A stretch of DNA of 64,000 bases. Origin: Nocardioides insulae DSM 17944. GTDB lineage: Bacteria; Actinomycetota; Actinomycetes; Propionibacteriales; Nocardioidaceae. A model generated the notes under the pieces. That model made no database searches. It was not told where the DNA came from and saw only the letters and a list, made by a program, of their open reading frames with translations. This document shows positions 36,721 through 44,546 of this stretch, piece by piece (the stretch's first letter is position 1; each line of letters begins with the position of its first letter). The stretch lies in contig NZ_AUGU01000014.1 of assembly GCF_000422825.1 (NCBI RefSeq), positions 1 to 64,000 on the forward strand, read 5' to 3'. Both the position numbers and the translations under genes were made by a program.

Positions 36721-37431
36721 GTGAGCGATCAGACGACCGCGGGCAGCGGGTACGCCGACGCGGCGGAGGACCCGCGGGCGCCCTACGACCCGATGCCGCA
36801 CGGGCAGCCGCAGGTCGGCGTCGGACCGTGGCAGGGGGAGTGGCCGCAGGACCCGCGGCTGGATCCCGAACTGCTGGTGAACGGCGACCGGCGCAACGTC
36901 GTGGACCGCTACCGCTACTGGACCATGGAGGCGATCGTCGCCGACCTGGACACCAGACGGCACGGGTTCCACGTCGCGATCGAGAACTGGCAGCACGACT
37001 TCAACATCGGCACCATCGTGCGCACCGCCAACGCCTTCCTCGCTGCCGAGGTCCACATCGTCGGCAACCGCCGCTGGAACCGGCGCGGTGCGATGGTCAC
37101 CGACCGCTATCAGCACTTGCGACACCACGCCACCGTCCCGGACCTCGCGGACTACCTGCACGAGCGCGGGGTGCGCCTGCTTGGCATCGACAACCTGCCG
37201 GGGTCCCTCCACCTGGAGACGATGGCGGTGCCGCGGGAGGTCTGCTTCCTCTTCGGGCAGGAGGGACCGGGGCTCTCCGAGCAGGCCCGCGACGCGTGCG
37301 ACGGCACCTTCTCCATCGCCCAGTTCGGCTCCACCCGCTCGATCAACGCCTCCTCCGCCGCGGCGATCGCGATGCACGCCTGGGTCCGCGAGCACGCCGA
37401 CCTCGGTTCCGCGGACGCCTGGCGGGGGTGA
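36721..37431 (+). CDS. TrmH/SpoU-family RNA 2'-O-methyltransferase
   Basis: A 236-residue SPOUT methyltransferase with all three motifs: FNIGTIVRTANAFLA, VCFLFGQEGPGLS and SINASSAAAIAMHAW. About 70 extra residues precede the domain, with no recognised RNA-binding fold. The exact tRNA or rRNA target cannot be told. GTG at 36721 was chosen because upstream residues lack homology. Confidence 0.88.
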   Translation: MSDQTTAGSGYADAAEDPRAPYDPMPHGQPQVGVGPWQGEWPQDPRLDPELLVNGDRRNVVDRYRYWTMEAIVADLDTRRHGFHVAIENWQHDFNIGTIVRTANAFLAAEVHIVGNRRWNRRGAMVTDRYQHLRHHATVPDLADYLHERGVRLLGIDNLPGSLHLETMAVPREVCFLFGQEGPGLSEQARDACDGTFSIAQFGSTRSINASSAAAIAMHAWVREHADLGSADAWRG

Positions 37432-37593
37432 CCTGGCGGTTTCGCCGGGCGGCCGTGCGCGGGTACGTCGCTTGATCGATCCAACAACGGCGGTGCACGC
37501 AGGGCGCTTCCGGGCGCACTAGGGTGGCCGGACGAGCAGGCGCCTCCGGCGTACCTGCTCGCCGACCCGACCGTCGTCACAGGAGTCCTCCGG

Positions 37594-38616
37594 ATGCCCA
37601 TCGCCACCCCCGAGAAGTACGCCGAGATGCTCGCGACCGCCAAGGAGAACGAGTTCGCCTTCCCGGCGATCAACGTCTCCTCCTCGCAGACCCTCAACGC
37701 CGCGCTGGCCGGGTTCGCCGAGGCCGGCTCCGACGGGATCATCCAGATCTCGACCGGAGGCGCGGAGTACCTCTCCGGCCCGACGGTCAAGGACATGGTC
37801 ACCGGGTCGCTGGCGTTCGCGGCCTACGCGCGCGAGGTCGCCAGGTCCTACGACGTGCAGATCGCCCTGCACACCGACCACTGCCCCAAGGACAAGCTGG
37901 ACGGATTCGTCCGGCCGCTGCTCGCGATCTCCGCGGAGCGGGTGCAGCGCGGCGAGGAGCCGCTGTTCCAGAGCCACATGTGGGACGGCTCGGCGGTGCC
38001 GCTGGCGGAGAACCTCCAGATCGCCGAGGAGCTGCTGGCCGCCGCCAAGGCCGCCCGGATCGTGCTCGAGATCGAGGTCGGTGTGGTCGGCGGCGAGGAG
38101 GACGGCATCGTCGGCGCCATCGACGAGAAGCTCTACTCCACCCCCGAGGACGCCATCGCCACCGCCGAGGCGCTGGGCACCGAGGGCTACCTCACCGCGC
38201 TCACCTTCGGCAACGTGCACGGCGTCTACAAGCCGGGCAACGTCAGGCTCCGGCCGGAGATCCTCCAGCAGGCGCAGGCCGCGGTCGCCGACAAGCTCGG
38301 CCTCGCCTCCGGCAGCAAGCCGTTCGACCTGGTCTTCCACGGCGGGTCCGGCTCCTCCGCCGAGGAGATCGCGGCCGCGGTGTCCTACGGCGTGGTGAAG
38401 ATGAACGTGGACACCGACACCCAGTACGCCTTCACCCGGCCCGTCGCCGCGCACATGTTCGGCAACTACGACGGTGTGCTCAAGGTCGACGGCGAGGTGG
38501 GCAACAAGAAGCAGTACGACCCGCGCGCTTGGGGCAAGGCCGCGGAGGCCGGCATGGCCGCGCGCGTGGTCGAGGCCTGCCAGCACCTCAGCTCCGCGGG
38601 GCAGTCCATCCACTGA
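37594..38616 (+). CDS. fbaA: Class II fructose-bisphosphate aldolase
   Basis: A 340-residue zinc-dependent aldolase of glycolysis and gluconeogenesis. It has FAFPAINVSSSQTLNAAL, the zinc ligand and catalytic Asp in IALHTDHCPKDKL, VLEIEVGVVGGEEDGI, the second His in LTFGNVHGVYKPG and the phosphate-binding LVFHGGSGSSAEEI. The length fits the FbaA group. A strong twin hairpin follows. Confidence 0.96.
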   Translation: MPIATPEKYAEMLATAKENEFAFPAINVSSSQTLNAALAGFAEAGSDGIIQISTGGAEYLSGPTVKDMVTGSLAFAAYAREVARSYDVQIALHTDHCPKDKLDGFVRPLLAISAERVQRGEEPLFQSHMWDGSAVPLAENLQIAEELLAAAKAARIVLEIEVGVVGGEEDGIVGAIDEKLYSTPEDAIATAEALGTEGYLTALTFGNVHGVYKPGNVRLRPEILQQAQAAVADKLGLASGSKPFDLVFHGGSGSSAEEIAAAVSYGVVKMNVDTDTQYAFTRPVAAHMFGNYDGVLKVDGEVGNKKQYDPRAWGKAAEAGMAARVVEACQHLSSAGQSIH

Positions 38617-38630
38617 TCCTCAGCCGCGAC

Positions 38631-38667
38631 GTGGTGGATCGGCGTACCCGGTACGCCGACCCACCAC
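38631..38667. terminator. First of twin hairpins between fbaA and the P450 gene
   Basis: GTGGTGG at 38631 pairs with CCACCAC at 38661-38667, with an inner perfect stem CGGCGTAC/GTACGCCG. Likely bidirectional terminator for the convergent genes. Confidence 0.75.
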
Positions 38668-38676
38668 GGATCCGGC

Positions 38677-38709
38677 ATCGGGACGGCGTACCAGGTACGC
38701 CGCCCCGAT
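38677..38709. terminator. Second of twin hairpins, P450 side
   Basis: ATCGGG...CCCGAT with the same inner core CGGCGTAC/GTACGCCG as the first hairpin, ten bases away. It terminates the P450 transcript and may duplicate the first hairpin. Confidence 0.75.
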
Positions 38710-38716
38710 CCAGGAA

Positions 38717-39988
38717 TCAGCCCAGCCTGAGCGGCAGGGCGCGGGGTCCACGGATCTGACCCGTGGACCAGGCGACACCCTCGGGGCAGGCGAGGGTGAA
38801 CTCGGGGATGCGCTCCATCCAGACCTCCAGGGCGACCTTGAGTTCCATCCGGGCGAGGTGCGAGCCGACGCAGCGGTGGATGCCGAGCCCGAAGGCTGCG
38901 TGCCGGTTGACCTCGCGGTCGATGATGACCTCGTCGGCCTGCTCGAAGTGCTCCGGATCCCGGTTGGCGGCCGGGAAGGGCAGCAACACCCAGTCGTCGG
39001 CCTTCATCTTCACTCCGGCGAACTCCATGTCGTCCTTGACCAGACGCGCCATGGTGACCGGGGCATAGGCCCGGAGGAACTCCTCCATCGCGGTCTTCAT
39101 CAGCTCCGGCTCCGCGGCCAGGCGGGCGCGGTCCGACGGTGTCTGGGCGAGGTGCCACAGGGAGGCGCCGATCGCGCTCCAGGTGGTGTCGATGCCGGCG
39201 ATGAGGAGGAGCACCATCGTGCCCGCGACGTGCATGGGCTCGAGCTTCTGCCCGTACAACTCCGCGTTGATCAGGTGCGTCGTGAGGTCGTCGCGCGGGT
39301 TGGCGACATGGTCGCGGATCTGCTCGAAGATGTAGTCGAACAGGTCATCGCTCTGCACCTCCCGGTCGTCGTGGTCGTCGTTGATCCCTTCGAGGGTGTT
39401 CTTGACGAAGCGGGTGAACTCCGGGCCGTCCTCGGGCGGGAAGCCGAGCATGTCCGCGATCACCCGGATCGGGATGTGCTGGGCGTATTCGGCGGCCGCG
39501 TCGACCACCTCACGGTCGCCGAAGTCGTCGATCAGCCCGTGGCAGAACGCTCGGGTGGCGTCCTCCAGCTTGGCCGTCTTGGTCTTGGTGAAAGCCGGCA
39601 GCAGCAGCTTGCGCGCGTCGTGGTGGAACGGCGGGTCGGAGGAGATCGGCGGGGAGCCCCCGATCGGCGCGGTCGTCTTCGGTGGCCGGAAGTTGCTGGC
39701 GATGATCGCGCGGGAGGTGAACCGGTCGGTGTCGTAGGCGATCGCGGCGACGTCCTCGTAGCGGGTCGGCAGCCAGGCGCCACCGAAACGCTCGGTGTGC
39801 GCGACCGGGCAGCGTCCGCGGAGGTCGTCCCAGATCTCCGGGGCACGCTCGGCGTACTCAGGCTCGGTGTGGGAGAAGTCGGTGGTCCAGTCCTCGACCG
39901 GACCGGTGATCACCTCGCTGCGCACGACGTCGTCCGGGTCGACCCGGAGGTCCCGGTGGTCCTGGGTGAAGCGGTCGTCGACGGTCAT
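38717..39988 (-). CDS. Cytochrome P450
   Basis: A 423-residue soluble bacterial P450. The I-helix is LLLIAGIDTTWSAIG, the K-helix ExxR is EEFLR, and the heme loop is FGLGIHRCVGSHLARME with the Cys near residue 373. It hydroxylates an unknown substrate. The ferredoxin encoded just upstream is its probable electron donor. ATG at 39988 was chosen since GGAGGA sits too close to the ATG at 39991. It is the last gene of the operon. Confidence 0.93.
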   Translation of the reverse strand: MTVDDRFTQDHRDLRVDPDDVVRSEVITGPVEDWTTDFSHTEPEYAERAPEIWDDLRGRCPVAHTERFGGAWLPTRYEDVAAIAYDTDRFTSRAIIASNFRPPKTTAPIGGSPPISSDPPFHHDARKLLLPAFTKTKTAKLEDATRAFCHGLIDDFGDREVVDAAAEYAQHIPIRVIADMLGFPPEDGPEFTRFVKNTLEGINDDHDDREVQSDDLFDYIFEQIRDHVANPRDDLTTHLINAELYGQKLEPMHVAGTMVLLLIAGIDTTWSAIGASLWHLAQTPSDRARLAAEPELMKTAMEEFLRAYAPVTMARLVKDDMEFAGVKMKADDWVLLPFPAANRDPEHFEQADEVIIDREVNRHAAFGLGIHRCVGSHLARMELKVALEVWMERIPEFTLACPEGVAWSTGQIRGPRALPLRLG

Positions 39989-40194
39989 CATTCCTCCTTG
40001 AAGGTGATCGCGGACTCGGGACAGTTCTCCGCGGCGAGACGCGCCTTGGCGGCGTACTCCGGAGGCACCTCGCCGTCCTTGGTGAGTTCGGTGAAGGTGG
40101 AGTAACCCTCCTCGTCCTCACCGAACAGCTCGGGGGCGAGGTCGTAGCAGCGGCCGTGACCGTGGCAGAGGGTCTCGTCGATGCGCAGCGTCAT
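39988..40194 (-). CDS. P450-partner ferredoxin with His in the cluster motif
   Basis: A 68-residue ferredoxin of the small actinobacterial type. The cluster motif is C-H-G-H-G-R-C near the N-terminus (residues 10-16) with a later CP (58-59). The position normally held by the second Cys of a 4Fe-4S site is His, as in the 3Fe-4S or His-ligated ferredoxins that serve P450s. It overlaps the regulator stop (ATGA) and shares the A of its stop with the P450 start. Confidence 0.9.
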   Translation of the reverse strand: MTLRIDETLCHGHGRCYDLAPELFGEDEEGYSTFTELTKDGEVPPEYAAKARLAAENCPESAITFKEE

Positions 40195-40889
40195 GCGGTG
40201 GTCCCTTCGGTTGGAGCATCGGGGGTGCCACGGCTCCGAGACGTGGAGGCCGGGGCGGGGCGGGAGACCGGGACGTCGGCCGCAGCGGTCGCGGTCGGGT
40301 CGCGGTCGGGGACGATCGAACTCACCAGGCGGGCCAGTAGGCCGGTCCACGCCTCGTCGTCGACGTCATGGAGCTCGGGGTTCAGCAGGGCGGTGCCGAA
40401 GCCGAGCGCGAGGCAGAAGTGCGCGACCGTGTCGGGGGACAGGTCGGGGTCGAGCTGGCCGCGGGCCTGGCCCTCGCGCACCAGGGTGGCCAGGGTCTCG
40501 GCCCGGTCATGGACGTAGTCGCGCACCGGTTCGACCAGCTCCGGCTCCCGGCGGGCGGCGGCCAGCGCCTCGATCACCAGGTAGCCGTCGGCGTCCCGCC
40601 GCCGGCGGAGCTCGCGACCGGTGGACAGCAGGAGGTCCGTGATCGGCCTGGCCGGCTCGTCGGCGACCAGCTCGGCCAGCCGATTGGGACCGTGCGCTCG
40701 GAGCGCCCCCTTGAGCAGATCGACCTTGGACCCGAAGTAGGCGTACATCGCGGAGTTGCTCAATCCGGCGCGGCGGGCGATGTCGGCCACCCTGGCGCCG
40801 TCGTAGCCGCGGGCAGCGAAAACATCGGCGGCCGCCCGCAGCAGTCTCCGCCGGGTGACCGTCGCATCGGCTCCTGCAGTGCGACCCAC
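40191..40889 (-). CDS. TetR family regulator of the P450 operon
   Basis: A 232-residue TetR protein: RRRLLRAAADVFAARGYDGA then VADIARRAGLSNSAMYAYFG form the HTH, followed by a helical ligand domain and a disordered Pro/Thr-rich tail. GTG at 40889 was chosen because an operator lies directly upstream at 40896-40915. It is first in the operon with ferredoxin and P450 genes and divergent from an MFS gene. Confidence 0.85.
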   Translation of the reverse strand: MGRTAGADATVTRRRLLRAAADVFAARGYDGARVADIARRAGLSNSAMYAYFGSKVDLLKGALRAHGPNRLAELVADEPARPITDLLLSTGRELRRRRDADGYLVIEALAAARREPELVEPVRDYVHDRAETLATLVREGQARGQLDPDLSPDTVAHFCLALGFGTALLNPELHDVDDEAWTGLLARLVSSIVPDRDPTATAAADVPVSRPAPASTSRSRGTPDAPTEGTTA

Positions 40890-40895
40890 GTCACA

Positions 40896-40915
40896 AATTG
40901 AAAGGGTCTTCAATT
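40896..40915. promoter_or_regulatory. Operator of the P450-operon TetR
   Basis: Perfect inverted repeat AATTGAA-N6-TTCAATT, seven bases from the tetR start. It is markedly AT-rich for this genome and lies between the divergent tetR and MFS genes. Confidence 0.65.
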
Positions 40916-40930
40916 CGCCCGTCAAGGGTC

Positions 40931-40960
40931 TTGACAAAAGTTTTAGAGCGGGGCTCTAGT
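40931..40960 (+). promoter_or_regulatory. Promoter of the MFS gene with an overlapping palindrome
   Basis: TTGACA at 40931-40936 is a consensus -35. With a 17-18 base spacer, CTCTAG or TCTAGT is the -10. Inside the spacer and -10, TAGAGC-GGG-GCTCTA (40944-40958) is a perfect inverted repeat, so a second repressor could block this promoter. Confidence 0.55.
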
Positions 40961-41045
40961 TAGCCAGGATCGGGAGTGTGGCCTGGGTCACATGCCCGAT
41001 CCGCTGTTGCGGTGGGGGACACCGACGTCACCTCGAGGAGGGCCG

Positions 41046-42440
41046 ATGGCCTGGGACTACGTACGAACGCTCGACACCTACCCGACCGGCGGACGCCGGC
41101 GGAGGATCCTGGCCGCCGCCGTGCTGGCCTGCCTGATCTGCTCCTACGAGGGCGCGATCGCGCCGATCGTGCCCCTGCTGCGCGACGACCTGGGCATGAG
41201 CTTGACGACGTACGGCGCGGTCTCCGCGGTCGCGGCCGTGATGGGCGCGATCTCGGGCCTGATCGGTGGCAAGTTCACCGACACGGTCGGCCGGGTCCGG
41301 CTGCTCATCCCGCTGATGATGGTCTGCGCCTTCCTCTGCTTCGCCACCGCTCTGGTCAACAACCCCACCGAGTTCTTCGTGGCGCGGATGGTCCTGTCCT
41401 TCGCCGACGGCATGGCCCTGGCGACGACGGCGCCGCTGGTGCGTGACTTCTCGCCGCGGATGGGTCGGGCCACGGCGTTCTCCTTCTGGACCTGGGGCCC
41501 GGTGGGTGCGAACTTCCTGGCCGCCTTCATCGCAGGTATCACCCTGACGGCGTTCAACAACGCCTGGCAGTCGCAGATGATCATCCAGGGGTGCATCTCG
41601 CTGGTCGTCTCGATCGCGGTGATGATGACGGTGGCCGACCTGTCGCCCGAACTGCGGGCCAGCGTCCAGCACAGCGAGCAGGCCTCACTCGGCAAGAGCG
41701 TCACCGACGAACCGCCCAGGGCCGCCACGCTGTTCCGCCGCCCGCAGATGTGGGCGCACATGATCGGCATCGCCCTGTGGCTGATCATCTACATGACGTT
41801 GTCCCTCTACGGTCAGACGCTGCTGGTGGACACCTTCGGCTACAGCGCCGCCCGGGCCTCCCAGATGATGATGCTCTACTGGGTGTGCAACATCGGCACG
41901 CTGGTGCTCGCCGGCTGGATCTCCGACCGGCTCCAGCTGCGCCGGGTCTTCTCGCTCTGCGGCACCTTCGTCGCGATGATCGGGTGTGCCTGGCTGGCGG
42001 TGGTGATGGCCACGCCGGACTCGGCGTCCATCGGTGCCGTGGCCGCCTCCGGGCTGCTGGTCGGGGTCGGCCTCGCGGTCGGTTACGCCCCCTGGATGGC
42101 CAACTACTCCGAGAACACCGAGGACATCGACGCCCGACTCCAGGGGCTGGCCTGGGGCATGTTCTCCTTCATCACCCGGGGGATCGGGGTCGTCGTCCTC
42201 GTGGCGGCTCCGCTCGTCGTCGATGCGGGCAGTTGGCGCTCCTGGATCCTCGTGAGCATCGGCGGCCTGGTCGCCTTCCTGGTCGCCTCGTTCTTCTTCG
42301 AGGGCCCGGTGCTTCGCCGGCCCGGGGTGGAGGTGCCCGAGCAGCGGGCCGCCGGCGTGCCGGACGCCGCCGTGGTCAGTGCCGAGGGCGGGACCCCGGC
42401 TCCGGACCAGATGGCTCCGCGGGCCCCGATCCAGGACTGA
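41046..42440 (+). CDS. MFS transporter (paralogue 1)
   Basis: A 464-residue, 12-helix MFS protein. After YPTGGRRRRILAA it reads SYEGAIAPIVPLLRDDLGMS, GGKFTDTVGRVRLLIPL (loop 2-3) and APLVRDFSPRMGRATAFSFW. These segments are closely shared with the transporter at 48096-49409. ATG at 41046 follows GAGGAGGG. It is divergent from the TetR-ferredoxin-P450 operon, and uptake of the P450 substrate is the simplest guess. Its 3' end overlaps the next gene tail to tail by 65 bp. Confidence 0.87.
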   Translation: MAWDYVRTLDTYPTGGRRRRILAAAVLACLICSYEGAIAPIVPLLRDDLGMSLTTYGAVSAVAAVMGAISGLIGGKFTDTVGRVRLLIPLMMVCAFLCFATALVNNPTEFFVARMVLSFADGMALATTAPLVRDFSPRMGRATAFSFWTWGPVGANFLAAFIAGITLTAFNNAWQSQMIIQGCISLVVSIAVMMTVADLSPELRASVQHSEQASLGKSVTDEPPRAATLFRRPQMWAHMIGIALWLIIYMTLSLYGQTLLVDTFGYSAARASQMMMLYWVCNIGTLVLAGWISDRLQLRRVFSLCGTFVAMIGCAWLAVVMATPDSASIGAVAASGLLVGVGLAVGYAPWMANYSENTEDIDARLQGLAWGMFSFITRGIGVVVLVAAPLVVDAGSWRSWILVSIGGLVAFLVASFFFEGPVLRRPGVEVPEQRAAGVPDAAVVSAEGGTPAPDQMAPRAPIQD

Positions 42441-43935
42441 TCGGCGCGTCGTCGGATTCGTGGGGCCCCGTCACCGTCTTGGCGAAGTGGCGGGGCGCCA
42501 CGAAGAACAGCACCGAGACGAATCCAACCACCAGGACAGCGGCGGGCAGGAGCGTCGTCTGCGACATGGCGGTGCTGAATCCGTCGTACAGCTGGGCCGG
42601 CAGGCTCGCGCCGGGGGTCTCCGCGCTGCCTTCGAAGGTGATGCCCTGGGCGATCAGCCGGGCGTCCATGAGGGCCGCGATGGCGGCGGACCCGATCACC
42701 GAACCGACCAATCGGGTGGCGTTGTAGACCCCGGAGCCCGCTCCCGCCTGGTGCATCGGGAGGTTGCGGGTCGCGGTGGCAGCGAGCGGGGACCAGATGA
42801 ACGCCGAGCCGAGACCGAACACGGCCATCGGCAACAGCAGCTCGATGACCGGTGTGTCGGGGCCGAGCTCGAGAGCTAGCCAGAACAGCGCGATCGCCGA
42901 GACCCCGAACCCGAAGGCGGTCAGCGGTCGCGGGTGGACCCGGTCGATGAGCCGCCCGACCACCGGCGCCAGGACCAGCGAGACGATCGCCATCGGCGCC
43001 ATCAACAAGGACGCCTCTGTCGCGCTGTAGCCGAGCACCAACTGCGCATAGAGCATCAGCGGGAATCCCATCGCGGTGGCCGTCAGCCCCATGCAGGCGA
43101 TCGCGAAGCTGGAGACGGCGAAGTTTCGGTCACCGAACAGGGACAGGGGGAGGAGCGGCTCGCGCTGGTTGCGGGCCTGCCAGACCACGAAGGCCACCAG
43201 CACCAGCAGCCCGCCTGCGATCAGCCCCCAGGTGACCGCGTCCCAGCCGCGCTGCTCGCCGTTCTGGATCCCGAAGATCAGGGCGAGCAGGCCGATTCCG
43301 CTGAGGGCGACCCCGAGCCAGTCGAAGGTGTGCGGATGGGTCGGGAGGTCGGGCACCCACCGCCACGCCGCGATCAGGCCCACGACGCCCACGGGCACAT
43401 TGACGAAGAAGATCCACTCCCAGCCCAGTCCGTCGACCAGGACGCCGCCGAGGATCGGCCCGACGAGGGTCGCCACACCGGCAGTGGCGCCCCACAGGGC
43501 CATCGCCTGGCCTCGGGACTCGGCGGGGAAGATCCGGGTGATCACGGCCATCGTCTGCGGGTTGAGCATGGCCGCGCCCAGCCCCTGGACGACGCGGGCG
43601 GTGATCAGCATCTCGATGCTGCCGGAGAGCCCGCACCACAGTGAGGCCAGGGTGAAGACCGCGAGGCCGATCAGGTAGAGCCGCTTCGGACCGAACCGGT
43701 CGCCCAGCCGGCCTGTGATGAGCACCGGCGTGGCGTAGGCGAGCAGATAGGCGCTGGTGACCCACAGGACGGCGTTCTGGTCGGCGTCCAGATCCTGCAT
43801 CAGGTGCGGGGTCGCGACCGTCACGATCGTGACGTCGACCAGGATCATGAAGAAACCGAGACAGAGCGCCGCGAGGGCGGCCCAGGCTCGGACATCGGTG
43901 GACTCGCGGGGTTGGCTCACCGGCTTAGTCAACAC
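42376..43935 (-). CDS. MFS multidrug exporter, DHA2 (EmrB/QacA) type
   Basis: A 519-residue, 14-helix drug:H+ antiporter: FMILVDVTIVTVATPHLMQD is helix 1 with motif D1, TGRLGDRFGPKRLYLIG is motif A, and WGATAGVATLVGPILGG is motif C of exporters. The start is GTG at 43935 or 43920; no clear ribosome site helps. The last 65 bp overlap the convergent MFS gene. Substrate unknown. Confidence 0.9.
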   Translation of the reverse strand: MLTKPVSQPRESTDVRAWAALAALCLGFFMILVDVTIVTVATPHLMQDLDADQNAVLWVTSAYLLAYATPVLITGRLGDRFGPKRLYLIGLAVFTLASLWCGLSGSIEMLITARVVQGLGAAMLNPQTMAVITRIFPAESRGQAMALWGATAGVATLVGPILGGVLVDGLGWEWIFFVNVPVGVVGLIAAWRWVPDLPTHPHTFDWLGVALSGIGLLALIFGIQNGEQRGWDAVTWGLIAGGLLVLVAFVVWQARNQREPLLPLSLFGDRNFAVSSFAIACMGLTATAMGFPLMLYAQLVLGYSATEASLLMAPMAIVSLVLAPVVGRLIDRVHPRPLTAFGFGVSAIALFWLALELGPDTPVIELLLPMAVFGLGSAFIWSPLAATATRNLPMHQAGAGSGVYNATRLVGSVIGSAAIAALMDARLIAQGITFEGSAETPGASLPAQLYDGFSTAMSQTTLLPAAVLVVGFVSVLFFVAPRHFAKTVTGPHESDDAPISPGSGPAEPSGPEPGSRPRH

Positions 43936-43976
43936 CCTGGGTACGACAGCGTCGCGAGCACGGCGACAATGTGGTC

Positions 43977-44390
43977 ATGAGCTTCCCTGACCTGATGGCC
44001 GGCCCGCCGCCCACCCACCTGCCCGAGGACCCCGCCGGCGACGAGCTCGCCGACGGCGCCAGGCCGATCGACGTCGTCCGCGGACACCCGGCTTCGCCGG
44101 CCGCGTGGGCGGCCCTGGCGAGCGAGGCACGGGAGGAAGGCGCCGACGAGGTGACCGTCTACGCCTACGCCCGCGTCGGCTACCACCGCAGCCTGGACAT
44201 GCTCCGCCGCAACGGCTGGAAGGGCCACGGTCCGGTGCCGTGGGAGCACCTGCCCAACCGTGGGTTCCTCACCTGCCTGGCGCTCCTGGCCACTGCCGCC
44301 CGCGACATCGGCGAGACCGAGGAGTGGGAGCGCTGCTCCACCTTCCTGCGGGACAGCTCGGAGTCGGCGTACGACGCCCTGCTCGGCTGA
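43977..44390 (+). CDS. DUF3151 protein
   Basis: A 137-residue actinobacterial protein: GARPIDVVRGHPASPAAWAA, VTVYAYARVGYHRSLDMLRRNGWKGHGPVPW and NRGFLTCLALLATAARDIGE are the conserved blocks. Function unknown. In many actinobacteria this gene lies between fba and purA; here about 5 kb separates it from fbaA and 12.5 kb from purA. Confidence 0.88.
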   Translation: MSFPDLMAGPPPTHLPEDPAGDELADGARPIDVVRGHPASPAAWAALASEAREEGADEVTVYAYARVGYHRSLDMLRRNGWKGHGPVPWEHLPNRGFLTCLALLATAARDIGETEEWERCSTFLRDSSESAYDALLG

Positions 44391-44420
44391 CCTGCACGGC
44401 GACGGGGCCGGCGCGTCGGT

Positions 44421-44439
44421 GGGTGCCTCCGGGGCACCC
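44421..44439. terminator. Hairpin between DUF3151 and acyl-CoA dehydrogenase genes
   Basis: GGGTGCC pairs with GGCACCC around a 5-base loop, between two convergent genes. Confidence 0.5.
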
Positions 44440-44546
44440 CTGTCACGGCGGTGGTCCGGTCGGCAGCCGGGGATCAGCGGTGGGCGGTTTGCGGTGGGCG
44501 GTGGCGCACGGGCTACCCGCCCCCGAGCGCAGGATGCCGAGGCAGG

